From assembly GCA_035495315.1 (NCBI GenBank), contig DATJGF010000119.1, forward strand, positions 1 to 64,000: 64,000 nucleotides of DNA, in the 5' to 3' direction. The notes under the pieces are model-generated. The model saw only the letters and a program-made list of their open reading frames with translations, did not search any database and was not told where the DNA came from. Shown here one piece after another: positions 35,642 through 44,339 of this stretch. The stretch comes from DATJGF01 sp035495315 (GTDB lineage: Bacteria > Verrucomicrobiota > Verrucomicrobiia > Limisphaerales > UBA8199). Within the stretch, counting starts at the first letter, position 1; each line of letters starts with the position of its first letter. The translations under genes were made by a program, and so were the position numbers.

Positions 35642-36346
35642 GTGAAGCCGACGTCTCTGTCCCTGTGGGCCTTGCTGGCTAGCGCATCGATTACTCCCGC
35701 TCAGACGAATTCTCCACTGCAGGATCCCGCCGATCAAACGACTCAGACAACCACGACACAGACCAACTCGGCCTCGCGGATGGATCCGACAGAGGTCGTG
35801 CAAAAGCAGCTCAAAAAAGCCGATATTGATGTCCCCATCAGCTACCGAACCAATGGGAATCTGGTGTTTTGCACGGTGCGGTGCAAGGACCTCGAGCAAC
35901 GCAACGCGGTTTACGACACGTTCAGCAGCATGGCCAAATACGGACTTTCGGCCACCAAAACCCCCCCGACGGTCACCGTCGTTGTGTTATCGGACGCGGC
36001 GAAATACTTCAGCGAGCAGCAAAATCAGAAGCTGGTCGCGAAATTACAAAAGTCAGAAACCAATATTGTCGGGCATGTCTTGCAGAAAATACCTGAAGGC
36101 CTATTGGTGACGCTGCCCGACTCGCAGGTAGTGTTGGTTGCTGACGCGCCGAACCTCAGCGATGGCGATCCGATCCAAGTCACCGCTTTTGCAATTGGAA
36201 CATTGGAGCTAATCGATAAGAGCGGCGCGCGCAAATTCATCCGCAAATACACCTGCAACCTGGCAGCGGCAACGGATCATTGGACGCCGCTCGCGACGTC
36301 GGAGGCTAAGACCGAAACCCAGAAGCGCACGGATTTACCTGAGTAG
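35642..36346 (+). CDS. Secreted hypothetical protein
   Basis: The protein has 234 residues from GTG at 35642, with AAGGA just before it and a signal peptide ending near TPAQT. A Thr/Gln-rich linker (QTTQTTTTQTNSA) leads to an alpha/beta domain (VPISYRTNGNLVFCTVRCKD, NAVYDTFSSMAKYG, VTVVVLSDAAKYFSEQQNQK) and a short beta tail. I recognise no family and no catalytic motif. It stands directly upstream of clpB on the same strand but 190 bases apart. Confidence 0.65.
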   Translation: MKPTSLSLWALLASASITPAQTNSPLQDPADQTTQTTTTQTNSASRMDPTEVVQKQLKKADIDVPISYRTNGNLVFCTVRCKDLEQRNAVYDTFSSMAKYGLSATKTPPTVTVVVLSDAAKYFSEQQNQKLVAKLQKSETNIVGHVLQKIPEGLLVTLPDSQVVLVADAPNLSDGDPIQVTAFAIGTLELIDKSGARKFIRKYTCNLAAATDHWTPLATSEAKTETQKRTDLPE

Positions 36347-36535
36347 CCGCGGGAGTGTCGCCGCGTAGAACCGGGCATCGAGCCTGCGAGCCAAACTTCT
36401 AAATTGCTTTTAACCCAGCCGCTTCAGGCGCTGTAGCGGTGGGATCCAACCAGGGGGAGTAACGGAGCCCCAATACCCTAGTTTTGCATTTTCGTACTTT
36501 TTGCATATTTTTAGAAGGACCAACTAAGAGGTTTT

Positions 36536-39145
36536 ATGCAAATGGATCGGCTGACAATCAAATCTCAGGAAGCGCTGCGGGAAGCGCAGCAGATTGCGCA
36601 CGGGTATTCACACCAGGAAATTGACGGTGAACATCTGCTGCTGGCGCTGATCGGCCAGAGCGAAAGCTTGATCCCCAGCCTGCTCGAAAAAGCGGGGATT
36701 ACGCCTGGCGCGCTGAAACCCGACCTCGAACGGGAACTGGCACGGCGTCATAAAGTGCAAGGCACCACTTCAACGGATCTCTATTTGAGCTCGAGCCTGA
36801 AGAAGGCGCTGGATGCGGCGCAGTCAGAAGCCAGCAAACTGAAGGATGATTACATCAGCACGGAACACTTGCTGCTGGGGTTGCTGAGCGAAGGCGATCC
36901 AGCGCTCAAAAAAATACTCCAGGCGCACGGCCTTAAACGCGACCTGGTGTTGCGCGCATTGGCCGATTTGCGCGGCAATCAGCGTGTGTCCGATCCGAAC
37001 CCGGAAGACAAGTTTCAAGCGCTGGAGAAATATGGGCGCGACCTCACGGCGCTGGCGCGGCAAGGCAAGATCGATCCGGTGATTGGGCGCGATGAAGAGA
37101 TTCGCCGGGTAATGCAGGTTTTGACGCGGCGCACCAAAAACAATCCGGTGTTGATTGGCGAACCTGGAGTAGGAAAGACAGCGATTGCTGAGGGGTTGGC
37201 GCGACGGATCGTCAGTGGCGACGTTCCCGAAACGCTGAAGAACAAGCGGCTGGTGGCGATGGACCTTGGCGCGATGATCGCGGGAGCGAAGTATCGTGGT
37301 GAATTTGAGGATCGGCTCAAGGCCTTTTTGAAGGAGATCGTCTCAAGTGAGGGGCGGATTGTACTTTTCATCGACGAGTTGCACACCCTGGTAGGCGCTG
37401 GAGCGGCCGAAGGGGCAACGGACGCCGCTAATATCATGAAACCGCAGCTGGCGCGCGGCGAACTTCGGGCGATCGGAGCGACGACGCTCGATGAGTATAG
37501 GAAGCAGATCGAGAAAGACCCGGCTTTGGAGCGCCGTTTCCAGCCGGTCATGGTCCAGGAGCCCAGCGTGGAGGCGACGATCGCGATCCTGCGAGGGCTG
37601 AAAGAACGTTACGAAGTACACCACGGTGTTCGCATTCAGGACTCAGCGCTGGTCGCAGCCGCGACCCTTTCGCAGCGTTATATTACGGACCGGTTTTTGC
37701 CCGATAAGGCTATTGACCTGATCGATGAAGCGGCGTCGCGGCTGCGGATGGAATTGGACTCGATGCCGACGGAGATCGATCAGTTGGAGCGTCAGATTAT
37801 GCAGCTGGAGATCGAGCAAAACGCGCTCCAGAAGGAAAAGGACGAAGCATCGCGTGATCGTTTAAAGAAGCTGGAAAAGGACCTGGCCAATCTGAAGGAG
37901 AGAGCGAATCACTTAAAAGCGCAATGGCAGAATGAAAAGGCGGCGATTAATGCCGTAGGGATTATCAATGGCCAGATCGAGCAGGCCAAACTCGAACTCG
38001 AGCAAGCGCAACGCCGAGGGGACCTCAATCTGGCGGCGCAAATTCAATACGGACGCCTGCCGGAACTGCAGCAAAAACTGGCGGGAGCTGAAAAAGCGCT
38101 GCGGGAAAAACCACCGGCCCAAAGATTGTTGCACGAGGAAGTCACCGATGAAGACATTGCCCGGGTCGTAGCCTCCTGGACTGGCGTACCGGTTTCGCGG
38201 ATGCTGGAAAGCGAGCGTCAAAAGCTGGTCAAGATGGAAGAACGGTTGCAACAACGGGTGATTGGTCAAAAAGAGGCGATCGAGGCGGTTGCGAATGCCG
38301 TGCGACGTTCGCGCAGCGGTTTGCAGGACCCAAACCGGCCGATCGGCTCATTCATTTTTCTGGGACCTACCGGCGTTGGCAAGACTGAGACGGCGCGGGC
38401 GCTGGCCGAATTTCTTTTCGATGACGAGAACGCGATGGTGCGCATCGACATGAGCGAGTACATGGAAAAACACACTGTGGCACGGCTCATCGGCGCGCCG
38501 CCTGGCTACGTGGGTTATGAGGAAGGTGGACAGTTGAGCGAGGCGGTGCGGCGTCGGCCCTACAGCGTGGTGCTTTTCGATGAGATCGAAAAAGCTCATC
38601 ACGATGTGTTTAACGTGCTGCTGCAGGTACTGGATGATGGGCGTCTCACGGATGGCCAGGGGCGCACGGTCGATTTCAAAAATACGATTATCATCATGAC
38701 GAGCAATATTGGCTCGCCCATCATTCAGGAGTATTACAGCAGCGGCCGACTCGGGACTAAGGATCATGCCGAGATGGAGCGCCTGGTGCGGACCGAACTG
38801 CGCACCCACTTCCGGCCCGAGTTTCTGAACCGCGTCGATGACATCATCATTTTCCATCGTCTGGACGAAAAGCAGATCTCGAACATTGTCGACATCCAAT
38901 TGAACCGGCTGGAGAAGCGGCTGGCCCAACAACAGCTATCGCTGCAAGTGGATCGCTCGGCCAAAGCGTTGATGGCGAGGGAGGGTTACGATCCGCAGTT
39001 TGGGGCCCGGCCGCTCAAACGGGCAATTCAGGATCTATTGCTCGATCCGCTTGCGAACAAATTGCTACTGGGGGATTTCAAATCTGGGGATCGGATTAAA
39101 GTTACGGCTCAGGACGGGGAATTGGTTTTTGAAAAGGAAAAGTAG
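36536..39145 (+). CDS. clpB: ClpB protein-disaggregating AAA+ chaperone
   Basis: The protein has 869 residues, the normal size. The N-terminal Clp repeat (SHQEIDGEHLLLALIGQ, ISTEHLLLGLL) is followed by NBD1 with Walker A GEPGVGKT (208-215) and Walker B VLFIDELHTLVGAG. A long coiled middle domain comes next (about 410-530, rich in Glu, Lys and Arg), then NBD2 with GPTGVGKTE (610-618) and RIDMSEYMEKH. With DnaK it rescues aggregated proteins. The AT-rich 36480-36530 stretch upstream may hold the promoter, and AAGAGG precedes the ATG; I could not find a clear CIRCE site. Confidence 0.98.
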   Translation: MQMDRLTIKSQEALREAQQIAHGYSHQEIDGEHLLLALIGQSESLIPSLLEKAGITPGALKPDLERELARRHKVQGTTSTDLYLSSSLKKALDAAQSEASKLKDDYISTEHLLLGLLSEGDPALKKILQAHGLKRDLVLRALADLRGNQRVSDPNPEDKFQALEKYGRDLTALARQGKIDPVIGRDEEIRRVMQVLTRRTKNNPVLIGEPGVGKTAIAEGLARRIVSGDVPETLKNKRLVAMDLGAMIAGAKYRGEFEDRLKAFLKEIVSSEGRIVLFIDELHTLVGAGAAEGATDAANIMKPQLARGELRAIGATTLDEYRKQIEKDPALERRFQPVMVQEPSVEATIAILRGLKERYEVHHGVRIQDSALVAAATLSQRYITDRFLPDKAIDLIDEAASRLRMELDSMPTEIDQLERQIMQLEIEQNALQKEKDEASRDRLKKLEKDLANLKERANHLKAQWQNEKAAINAVGIINGQIEQAKLELEQAQRRGDLNLAAQIQYGRLPELQQKLAGAEKALREKPPAQRLLHEEVTDEDIARVVASWTGVPVSRMLESERQKLVKMEERLQQRVIGQKEAIEAVANAVRRSRSGLQDPNRPIGSFIFLGPTGVGKTETARALAEFLFDDENAMVRIDMSEYMEKHTVARLIGAPPGYVGYEEGGQLSEAVRRRPYSVVLFDEIEKAHHDVFNVLLQVLDDGRLTDGQGRTVDFKNTIIIMTSNIGSPIIQEYYSSGRLGTKDHAEMERLVRTELRTHFRPEFLNRVDDIIIFHRLDEKQISNIVDIQLNRLEKRLAQQQLSLQVDRSAKALMAREGYDPQFGARPLKRAIQDLLLDPLANKLLLGDFKSGDRIKVTAQDGELVFEKEK

Positions 39146-39169
39146 CGCCGTGAAAATTTCGGCAGCCTG

Positions 39170-39493
39170 TCAGCGGGCTGATCCGTTAGCGGAGGAACTC
39201 TCGAATCTGACGACAGTTTCGCCTGGTTTGCCATAGCCGAGACGTTCGCGTGCAAGGCGTTCGACAGCCTTGGGGTCATGTCGCAGCGCGTCGATCGCGC
39301 CGTGGAGTTGCCGGGAGACTTCTTCTTGCTGTTGAATCCGGGCGTCGAATCTGAGGATTTCGCGGCGCATGCGTTCGTTCTGCCTGATGAGCGGCAGATA
39401 CCACACGGCCACGGCGAGCAACCCGGCGACGAACAAGAGGAAGATGACCATGCGGGTCAGCCTATCCCAGATAATACCGAGGTCGACGTTCAT
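39170..39493 (-). CDS. FtsB/DivIC-type septum formation initiator
   Basis: The protein has 107 residues with a membrane helix (MVIFLLFVAGLLAVAVWYL), then a coiled coil (NERMRREILRFDARIQQQEE) and the family tail VERLARERLGYGKPGETVVRF. These are the marks of the FtsB/DivIC divisome proteins that bridge FtsL and FtsQ. It is encoded opposite to clpB and to the next gene. The longer plus-strand frame covering the same bases is an antisense shadow. Confidence 0.92.
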   Translation of the reverse strand: MNVDLGIIWDRLTRMVIFLLFVAGLLAVAVWYLPLIRQNERMRREILRFDARIQQQEEVSRQLHGAIDALRHDPKAVERLARERLGYGKPGETVVRFESSSANGSAR

Positions 39494-39592
39494 CGCTGCG
39501 ATTTAATCAGGTTTGGGTTAACGAGTAAATCGGAAATGATTGCGCTTTTTCTCTGTCCGGCGCTCTGCTGGCCTGCTATTTCTTTGGCTAGA

Positions 39593-40204
39593 ATGATAAA
39601 GACGTTTCTGTTGATTTTTAATCCGGCCGAGGCCTGGGACCGGATTGTCCGCGCACGTCGTAGTTTGATCTTCATTTTCGTGATTTACTTGTTGCCGTTG
39701 CTGCTTGCTACATCCCTGGCTGCGGGCTATGGGCTAATCCACTGGGGCAAGCTACAAGGCACGATGGGATTCCCCAAGCGCTTCTCCCTCAATGAGGCCA
39801 TGGCGTTTGAAGCTGCCTATGTCACGTTGTCGCTTTTAATCGTTTTTATCGGAGCTCAGGTGGTCAAATCATTGGGCGAGACCTTTCATAGCCGTAATAC
39901 GTATCTGCAAACCTTCACGCTGCTGGCGTACGGCTTGAGCCCGCTTTTTCTGTTGCATATCCTGGACGCGTTCCGGCCGATATCGCCATGGGTGAGCTGG
40001 TTCATTGGCATCATGCTTTCCTGGGGTGTACTTTATCATGGCGTGCCGAAAGTGATGGAGCCGGATCCGTCGCACGGTTTTGGCCTTTATCTGGTGACTT
40101 CAATCGTCTTATGTCTGGCCACCGGGCTGACCCGCCTCGTGACGGCGTGGTACCTCCAGGGGAAACTCGGTGAGATGGGTCCGATCTCGCACCTTAACTT
40201 GTAG
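39593..40204 (+). CDS. Yip1-family-like membrane protein
   Basis: The protein has 203 residues from ATG at 39593 (MIKTFLLIFNPAEAWDRI, a typical opening of this family) with five hydrophobic helices (FIFVIYLLPLLLATSLAAGY, LLIVFIGAQVV, LFLLHILDAF, SWFIGIMLSWGVLYHG). The role is unknown. ATG at 39536 is an alternative start in the same frame. The gene sits between ftsB (opposite) and the small protein at 40259. Confidence 0.78.
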   Translation: MIKTFLLIFNPAEAWDRIVRARRSLIFIFVIYLLPLLLATSLAAGYGLIHWGKLQGTMGFPKRFSLNEAMAFEAAYVTLSLLIVFIGAQVVKSLGETFHSRNTYLQTFTLLAYGLSPLFLLHILDAFRPISPWVSWFIGIMLSWGVLYHGVPKVMEPDPSHGFGLYLVTSIVLCLATGLTRLVTAWYLQGKLGEMGPISHLNL

Positions 40205-40258
40205 CGCGTCGAGCAAATCCCTCTGGTTAGGTCGTCTCTTTTGAGTTAGTTTGGCGCG

Positions 40259-40507
40259 ATGACCGAGCTGGAGAACCAGATTCTGGCAAGCCTCGTGGAA
40301 CTCGATACGACGGTGCAATCGATGGCCACAACTCAACCTAAGCCAAGCCTCCTGCCGCTCTTTGCGCGCCTGGAAGATTTAACGAACCAACTGCCGCGCG
40401 ACACCGATCCAAACCTGCTGCATTACCTGCACAAAAAAAGCTACGAAAAAGCACGCCTGCACCTGGAGGGGCGCGATGGCGAAAATGCGCGCGGGGCATG
40501 CCGATGA
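40259..40507 (+). CDS. Small conserved hypothetical protein upstream of mnmE
   Basis: The protein has 82 residues: an acidic/amphipathic helix (TELENQILASLVELDTTVQS), then LLPLFARLEDLTNQLPRDTD and LHYLHKKSYEKARLHLEGRD. It resembles a short family I associate with Verrucomicrobia, always mostly helical. It lies 30 bases upstream of mnmE on the same strand and could be co-transcribed. No function is assigned. Confidence 0.68.
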   Translation: MTELENQILASLVELDTTVQSMATTQPKPSLLPLFARLEDLTNQLPRDTDPNLLHYLHKKSYEKARLHLEGRDGENARGACR

Positions 40508-40537
40508 ATTCTCTGCGGAGTTTAGGTCCATTCATCC

Positions 40538-41908
40538 ATGATTGATGACACGATCGCTGCGATAGCGACGCCGCTCGGGGAGGCCGGATTGGCCATTATT
40601 CGTCTTTCCGGCCCCGCCGCGTTGGAGATTGCGGATCGATGTTTCCAACCGGCCGCAAAACCGGGAATCAAACCTTCCGCCGCGACAAGCCACACGATTC
40701 ATTTTGGGCATATTGTGCACAAGGGACAAATCGTGGATGAGGTGCTGCTTTCGGTGATGCACGCGCCTCGGACGTTCACGCGCGAGCACGCGATAGAGAT
40801 CACCTGTCATGGAGGCATGTTGCCTGCGAAATTGGTTTTAGAGGCGGTTCTGATAAGCGGCGCACGGCTGGCGGAACCGGGCGAATTCACGCGGCGGGCG
40901 TTTCTCAATGGGCGGCTTGACCTGGCGCAAGCTGAGGCCGTCGCCGACCTGATTCATTCCCGCACGGAACTCGCGCTGCGGGCGGCTAACGAGCAATTGG
41001 CGGGCAAACTGTCGCGCCGGATAAACGAACTGCGGGATCAGGCGTTGAAGATACTGGCGCACGTGGAAGCGCATATCGATTTTCCTGAAGAAGATATCGC
41101 TCCGGCAACCCGTGCCCAGCTGGTTGCACGCCTGGAGGACAGCATTCGTTATATGGACGATTTGCTGCGCACTGCTGACGAGGGCCAAATATTGCGGCGC
41201 GGGATCCGGGCGGCGATCGTTGGCCGGCCGAATGCCGGTAAATCCAGTCTTCTGAATCAGCTGCTTGGGCGAGATCGCGCGATTGTTTCCGCGATACCCG
41301 GCACGACCCGGGATACGATCGAAGAGACCGCCAATATTCGTGGACTCCCGGTTATCTTCATCGACACTGCAGGCCTACGCGAGGCGCGAGACGAGATCGA
41401 ATTGGAAGGGATCCGACGCGGCCGCGAATCGCTTAGCAACGCCGAGTTTATTTTGCATGTATTTGATGCGAGCGAATCGTTTATCGCCGCCGACCAGACG
41501 TTCTTAACTGAGTTTGCGACTAAGAAGAGAATTCTGGTTCGCAATAAAATCGATCTCCAATCGAAGTTGGAAATACCGGCGTTACTCAATACGTCGGTGG
41601 TGGACGTCTGTTGCCTTACGGGTCAGGGAATAGAGCAACTGAAGGAAGCGATTAAGGGACTGGCGTGGTCCGGCGAATTGCGCGCTGAGATGCTGGAGGT
41701 GATGATCAATTCCCGGCATCAGGACGCACTGCAACGCGCCCGGGCTGCGCTGCTGCGCACCGTCGAAGCTCTGCGGCGAGAGGAAACACTGGAACTGGTC
41801 GCGCTCGATCTCCGGATCGGCATCAATGCGATCGGGGAAATCGTCGGCAAAACCACGACTGAGGATCTCCTGGATGTGATTTTTAGCCAATTCTGCATTG
41901 GGAAATGA
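40538..41908 (+). CDS. mnmE: tRNA modification GTPase MnmE
   Basis: The protein has 456 residues. The N-terminal tetrahydrofolate-binding part (DTIAAIATPLGEAGLAIIRL, VHKGQIVDEVLLSVMHAPRT) is followed by the helical domain. The inserted GTPase domain has GRPNAGKSSLLNQLLGRDRA, DTAGLREARDEIE and NKIDL. The C-terminus CIGK carries the essential Cys. With MnmG it makes 5-carboxymethylaminomethyl-type uridines at the tRNA wobble position. No mnmG gene is in the window. Confidence 0.98.
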   Translation: MIDDTIAAIATPLGEAGLAIIRLSGPAALEIADRCFQPAAKPGIKPSAATSHTIHFGHIVHKGQIVDEVLLSVMHAPRTFTREHAIEITCHGGMLPAKLVLEAVLISGARLAEPGEFTRRAFLNGRLDLAQAEAVADLIHSRTELALRAANEQLAGKLSRRINELRDQALKILAHVEAHIDFPEEDIAPATRAQLVARLEDSIRYMDDLLRTADEGQILRRGIRAAIVGRPNAGKSSLLNQLLGRDRAIVSAIPGTTRDTIEETANIRGLPVIFIDTAGLREARDEIELEGIRRGRESLSNAEFILHVFDASESFIAADQTFLTEFATKKRILVRNKIDLQSKLEIPALLNTSVVDVCCLTGQGIEQLKEAIKGLAWSGELRAEMLEVMINSRHQDALQRARAALLRTVEALRREETLELVALDLRIGINAIGEIVGKTTTEDLLDVIFSQFCIGK

Positions 41909-41998
41909 TACAACTCGGACGAGGATGCCCACAGGCCTCCCGAATTGTGCTTTGTTAATACAGTCCGCACCATTAGAAGCCTTAAATCTCCAAGAGCA

Positions 41999-42022
41999 AA
42001 AGGCTTTTTGCCTTCCCTGTTT
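41999..42022 (+). terminator. Possible weak terminator after mnmE
   Basis: AAGGC (42000-42004), loop TTTTT, GCCTT (42010-42014), then CCCTG and a run of seven T. The stem is short. It lies between mnmE and the next gene of the same direction. Confidence 0.4.
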
Positions 42023-42042
42023 TTTTCCGGCATGCTGAGGTG

Positions 42043-43275
42043 ATGGCGGCAGCGCCGATGATCCCTTTGCTGGTGGTTTTGGTTTTCGCCGCGGCAAGCT
42101 TCTTCTTTTCGCTGGCGGAGACCACGCTTTTTTCCCTGAGCAAATGGCAGGTGCGCCAAGTGGCCGAACGCGATCCTGGCCGGGGCGGGCTGGTGGCGCG
42201 GATGCTGACAGAACCGCAGGATCTGCTGGCGACGATGGCCCTGGGTAACACGTGCGCGAGCGCCGCCATGCTGGCGGTGGGTTTATGGATGGCGTGGGAA
42301 GGGGATTGGCCCCTGGTGTCAACCCTAGTGGGGTTGTTGATTCTGATGTTGATCGGTTGCGAGGTGCTGCCAAAAACCATGGCGGTGCGCAAACCGGAGC
42401 AATGGGCTTTGAGGGTAGCGCGTCCGTTTTCCTGGGTGCTGGCGATCAGCCGGCCATTATGCCGGGTTGCGCAAGAAGTCAACGCGTCGATACTGCGCGC
42501 AGTGATACCGAAAACGCTGCGGCCACAGAGCGCCTTGACGGATGCGGATTACCAGGAGCTGCTGGAATTGGCGTATCAACAAGGAGCCCTCGCACAATCG
42601 GAGAAGGAGATTATCCTGCAAATCATCAACCTGGATCAGCGGACCGCGAAGGAAGTGATGAAGCCCCGATCGCAAATGGCGGCCATTTCGGATGATTTCT
42701 CGATCGAAGAGATGATCGCTGCCGCGCGCCAATACAAACATCGCCGTCTCCCGATCTATGATGAAAGCCCAGACACGATTGTGGGGATCCTGAACACGCG
42801 GGCATTGCTCTTGGATCCACACATTGATTTGGCAGATGCGATCGAATTTCCATCGTTTGTGCCCGAAAGCATGAACCTGCTGCAGTTACTCAAAAGCCTG
42901 CAGCGCCAGCAACGCGGGCTGGCGATTGTGCTGGACGAGTACGGCGGGACAGCTGGGATTGTGACGATGGAGGACATTCTTGAAGAGATGATTGGCAAGA
43001 TACGCGGGGAGGTTGGAAGCGAAAGTCTGGTGATGGAGAAACTGGGTACGGGGCTATGGCGCGTGAGTGGACTCTTACGCGTCGATGATTTTCGGCGGGA
43101 ATATCCCGCCCTGGGTGAAGTACCGGAGGTTGAAACACTTGGCGGCCTGCTCATGAGCCTTCTGGACGTGGTTCCTACTCCGGGAGAATCGGCTACCTTT
43201 CGCGGGCTAAAACTGACGGCTAAAACGACAGACGAACGCCGCGTGCGCGAGATGACAGTGGAGATACTGAAATGA
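42043..43275 (+). CDS. CNNM/CorC-type transporter protein with CBS pair (copy 1)
   Basis: The protein has 410 residues. An N-terminal CNNM membrane domain (four helices, opening LLVVLVFAAASFFFSLAETT) is followed by two CBS domains (VMKPRSQMAAISDDFSIEEM and RQQRGLAIVLDEYGGTAGIV) and a CorC_HlyC end (GLWRVSGLLRVDDFRREY). The family carries Mg/Co efflux or related ion transport, under control of adenosine nucleotides bound by CBS. It is the first of three consecutive paralogues on the plus strand. Confidence 0.9.
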   Translation: MAAAPMIPLLVVLVFAAASFFFSLAETTLFSLSKWQVRQVAERDPGRGGLVARMLTEPQDLLATMALGNTCASAAMLAVGLWMAWEGDWPLVSTLVGLLILMLIGCEVLPKTMAVRKPEQWALRVARPFSWVLAISRPLCRVAQEVNASILRAVIPKTLRPQSALTDADYQELLELAYQQGALAQSEKEIILQIINLDQRTAKEVMKPRSQMAAISDDFSIEEMIAAARQYKHRRLPIYDESPDTIVGILNTRALLLDPHIDLADAIEFPSFVPESMNLLQLLKSLQRQQRGLAIVLDEYGGTAGIVTMEDILEEMIGKIRGEVGSESLVMEKLGTGLWRVSGLLRVDDFRREYPALGEVPEVETLGGLLMSLLDVVPTPGESATFRGLKLTAKTTDERRVREMTVEILK

Positions 43276-43348
43276 AAGCCAGGGGACAAATGTCGGAATG
43301 CGACAAAAAGGCGAACGTTAGGAGAGTGTGCGCCAGGGCGCGAGCGGT

Positions 43349-44338
43349 ATGAGGACCGATATTATCATTTGGTGGGTTGCGGGGCTGTGCCTGATTGCGT
43401 CCTTTGTGCTTTCGGGCATGGAAGCGGGCGTGTTTGCTTTGAGCCGTCTGCGGATTCGCCAGCAGATGCGCAACGGCAGACGATCGGCCAAGGTCCTGCA
43501 CGATTACCTTGAAAATCCAGAAAATTTCCTGTGGACTATCCTGGTAGGGAACACGGTGGCGAACCTGTTTGTTCTCGGGTGGCTGGTGGTAATTCTGCAT
43601 AAAAGGCTAGCCGATCACCCAGGCTTATTTGTCATTGTCTTCGGGCCGATCGTTTTTGCCTTTTACGCCTTGTCAGATCTCCTGCCGAAAATGCTCTTTC
43701 GTTTATACCCGACTCGACTTTGTATTTTTTTGGCACGGCCTTTTCGCGTGCTGCACCTGGGGCTACATCCGTTAGTTCGTGTGGTCGAGTGGTGTTCCGA
43801 TATACTGCTGCGTTGGACGGGAGGCAAGAGCTTCACCGGTCACCTTTTCGGGAACCGGGAGGAGTTGCGTTTGATAATGCAGGAATCAGCGCAGGGGTTG
43901 ACGTCGGAAGAGCGCACGATGATCAATCGGGTACTCGATCTGCAAACCGTGCCGGTGCGCCAGGCGATGGTGCCGCTCGACCAGGTCGTCACTGTTAGCG
44001 CCTACGCAACAGTGGCCCAGGTTCTGGCCCAGGGACGTGAACGCAAGCTGACGCGCTTCCCGGTTTGGGAGGAGCGTGACGGCACGCGCCGAATCATCGG
44101 CCTGGCTAGTCTGAATCCGTTGCTATACCAAGTGCATCTCGACCCCACTCGGCCCATTAGCGAGCATCTGAAGCCTGCGCTGTACCTGGAGGAAGATCTC
44201 CGATTGGAGATCGCCTTGCGCCGCATGCAGCGAGCAGGTCAGCGCCTGGCAATTGTGCTGGCTCGCGACCGGCGGGAGGTAGGTATTTTGAGTTTGCAGG
44301 ATGTGCTGAAGGTTATCTTCGGTGAGGTCAGCCTTTAA
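43349..44338 (+). CDS. CNNM-type transporter protein with CBS pair but no CorC_HlyC domain (copy 2)
   Basis: The protein has 329 residues from ATG at 43349 (a GTG at 43328 is in frame). The CNNM membrane domain (IIIWWVAGLCLIASFVLSGM) and two CBS domains (VPVRQAMVPLDQVVTVSAYA, RLAIVLARDRREVGILSLQD) are present. The protein stops right after the second CBS, so the C-terminal CorC_HlyC domain of its two neighbours is missing. It may work as a partner subunit of copy 3, whose ATG lies one base past this stop codon. Confidence 0.88.
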   Translation: MRTDIIIWWVAGLCLIASFVLSGMEAGVFALSRLRIRQQMRNGRRSAKVLHDYLENPENFLWTILVGNTVANLFVLGWLVVILHKRLADHPGLFVIVFGPIVFAFYALSDLLPKMLFRLYPTRLCIFLARPFRVLHLGLHPLVRVVEWCSDILLRWTGGKSFTGHLFGNREELRLIMQESAQGLTSEERTMINRVLDLQTVPVRQAMVPLDQVVTVSAYATVAQVLAQGRERKLTRFPVWEERDGTRRIIGLASLNPLLYQVHLDPTRPISEHLKPALYLEEDLRLEIALRRMQRAGQRLAIVLARDRREVGILSLQDVLKVIFGEVSL

Positions 44339-44339
44339 C

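Noticed and set aside
39278..39592. N-terminal 105 residues of a long plus-strand frame before the Yip1-like protein
   Set aside because: They are antisense to the FtsB/DivIC gene and are polar, low-complexity sequence; the Yip1-like opening begins at 39593.
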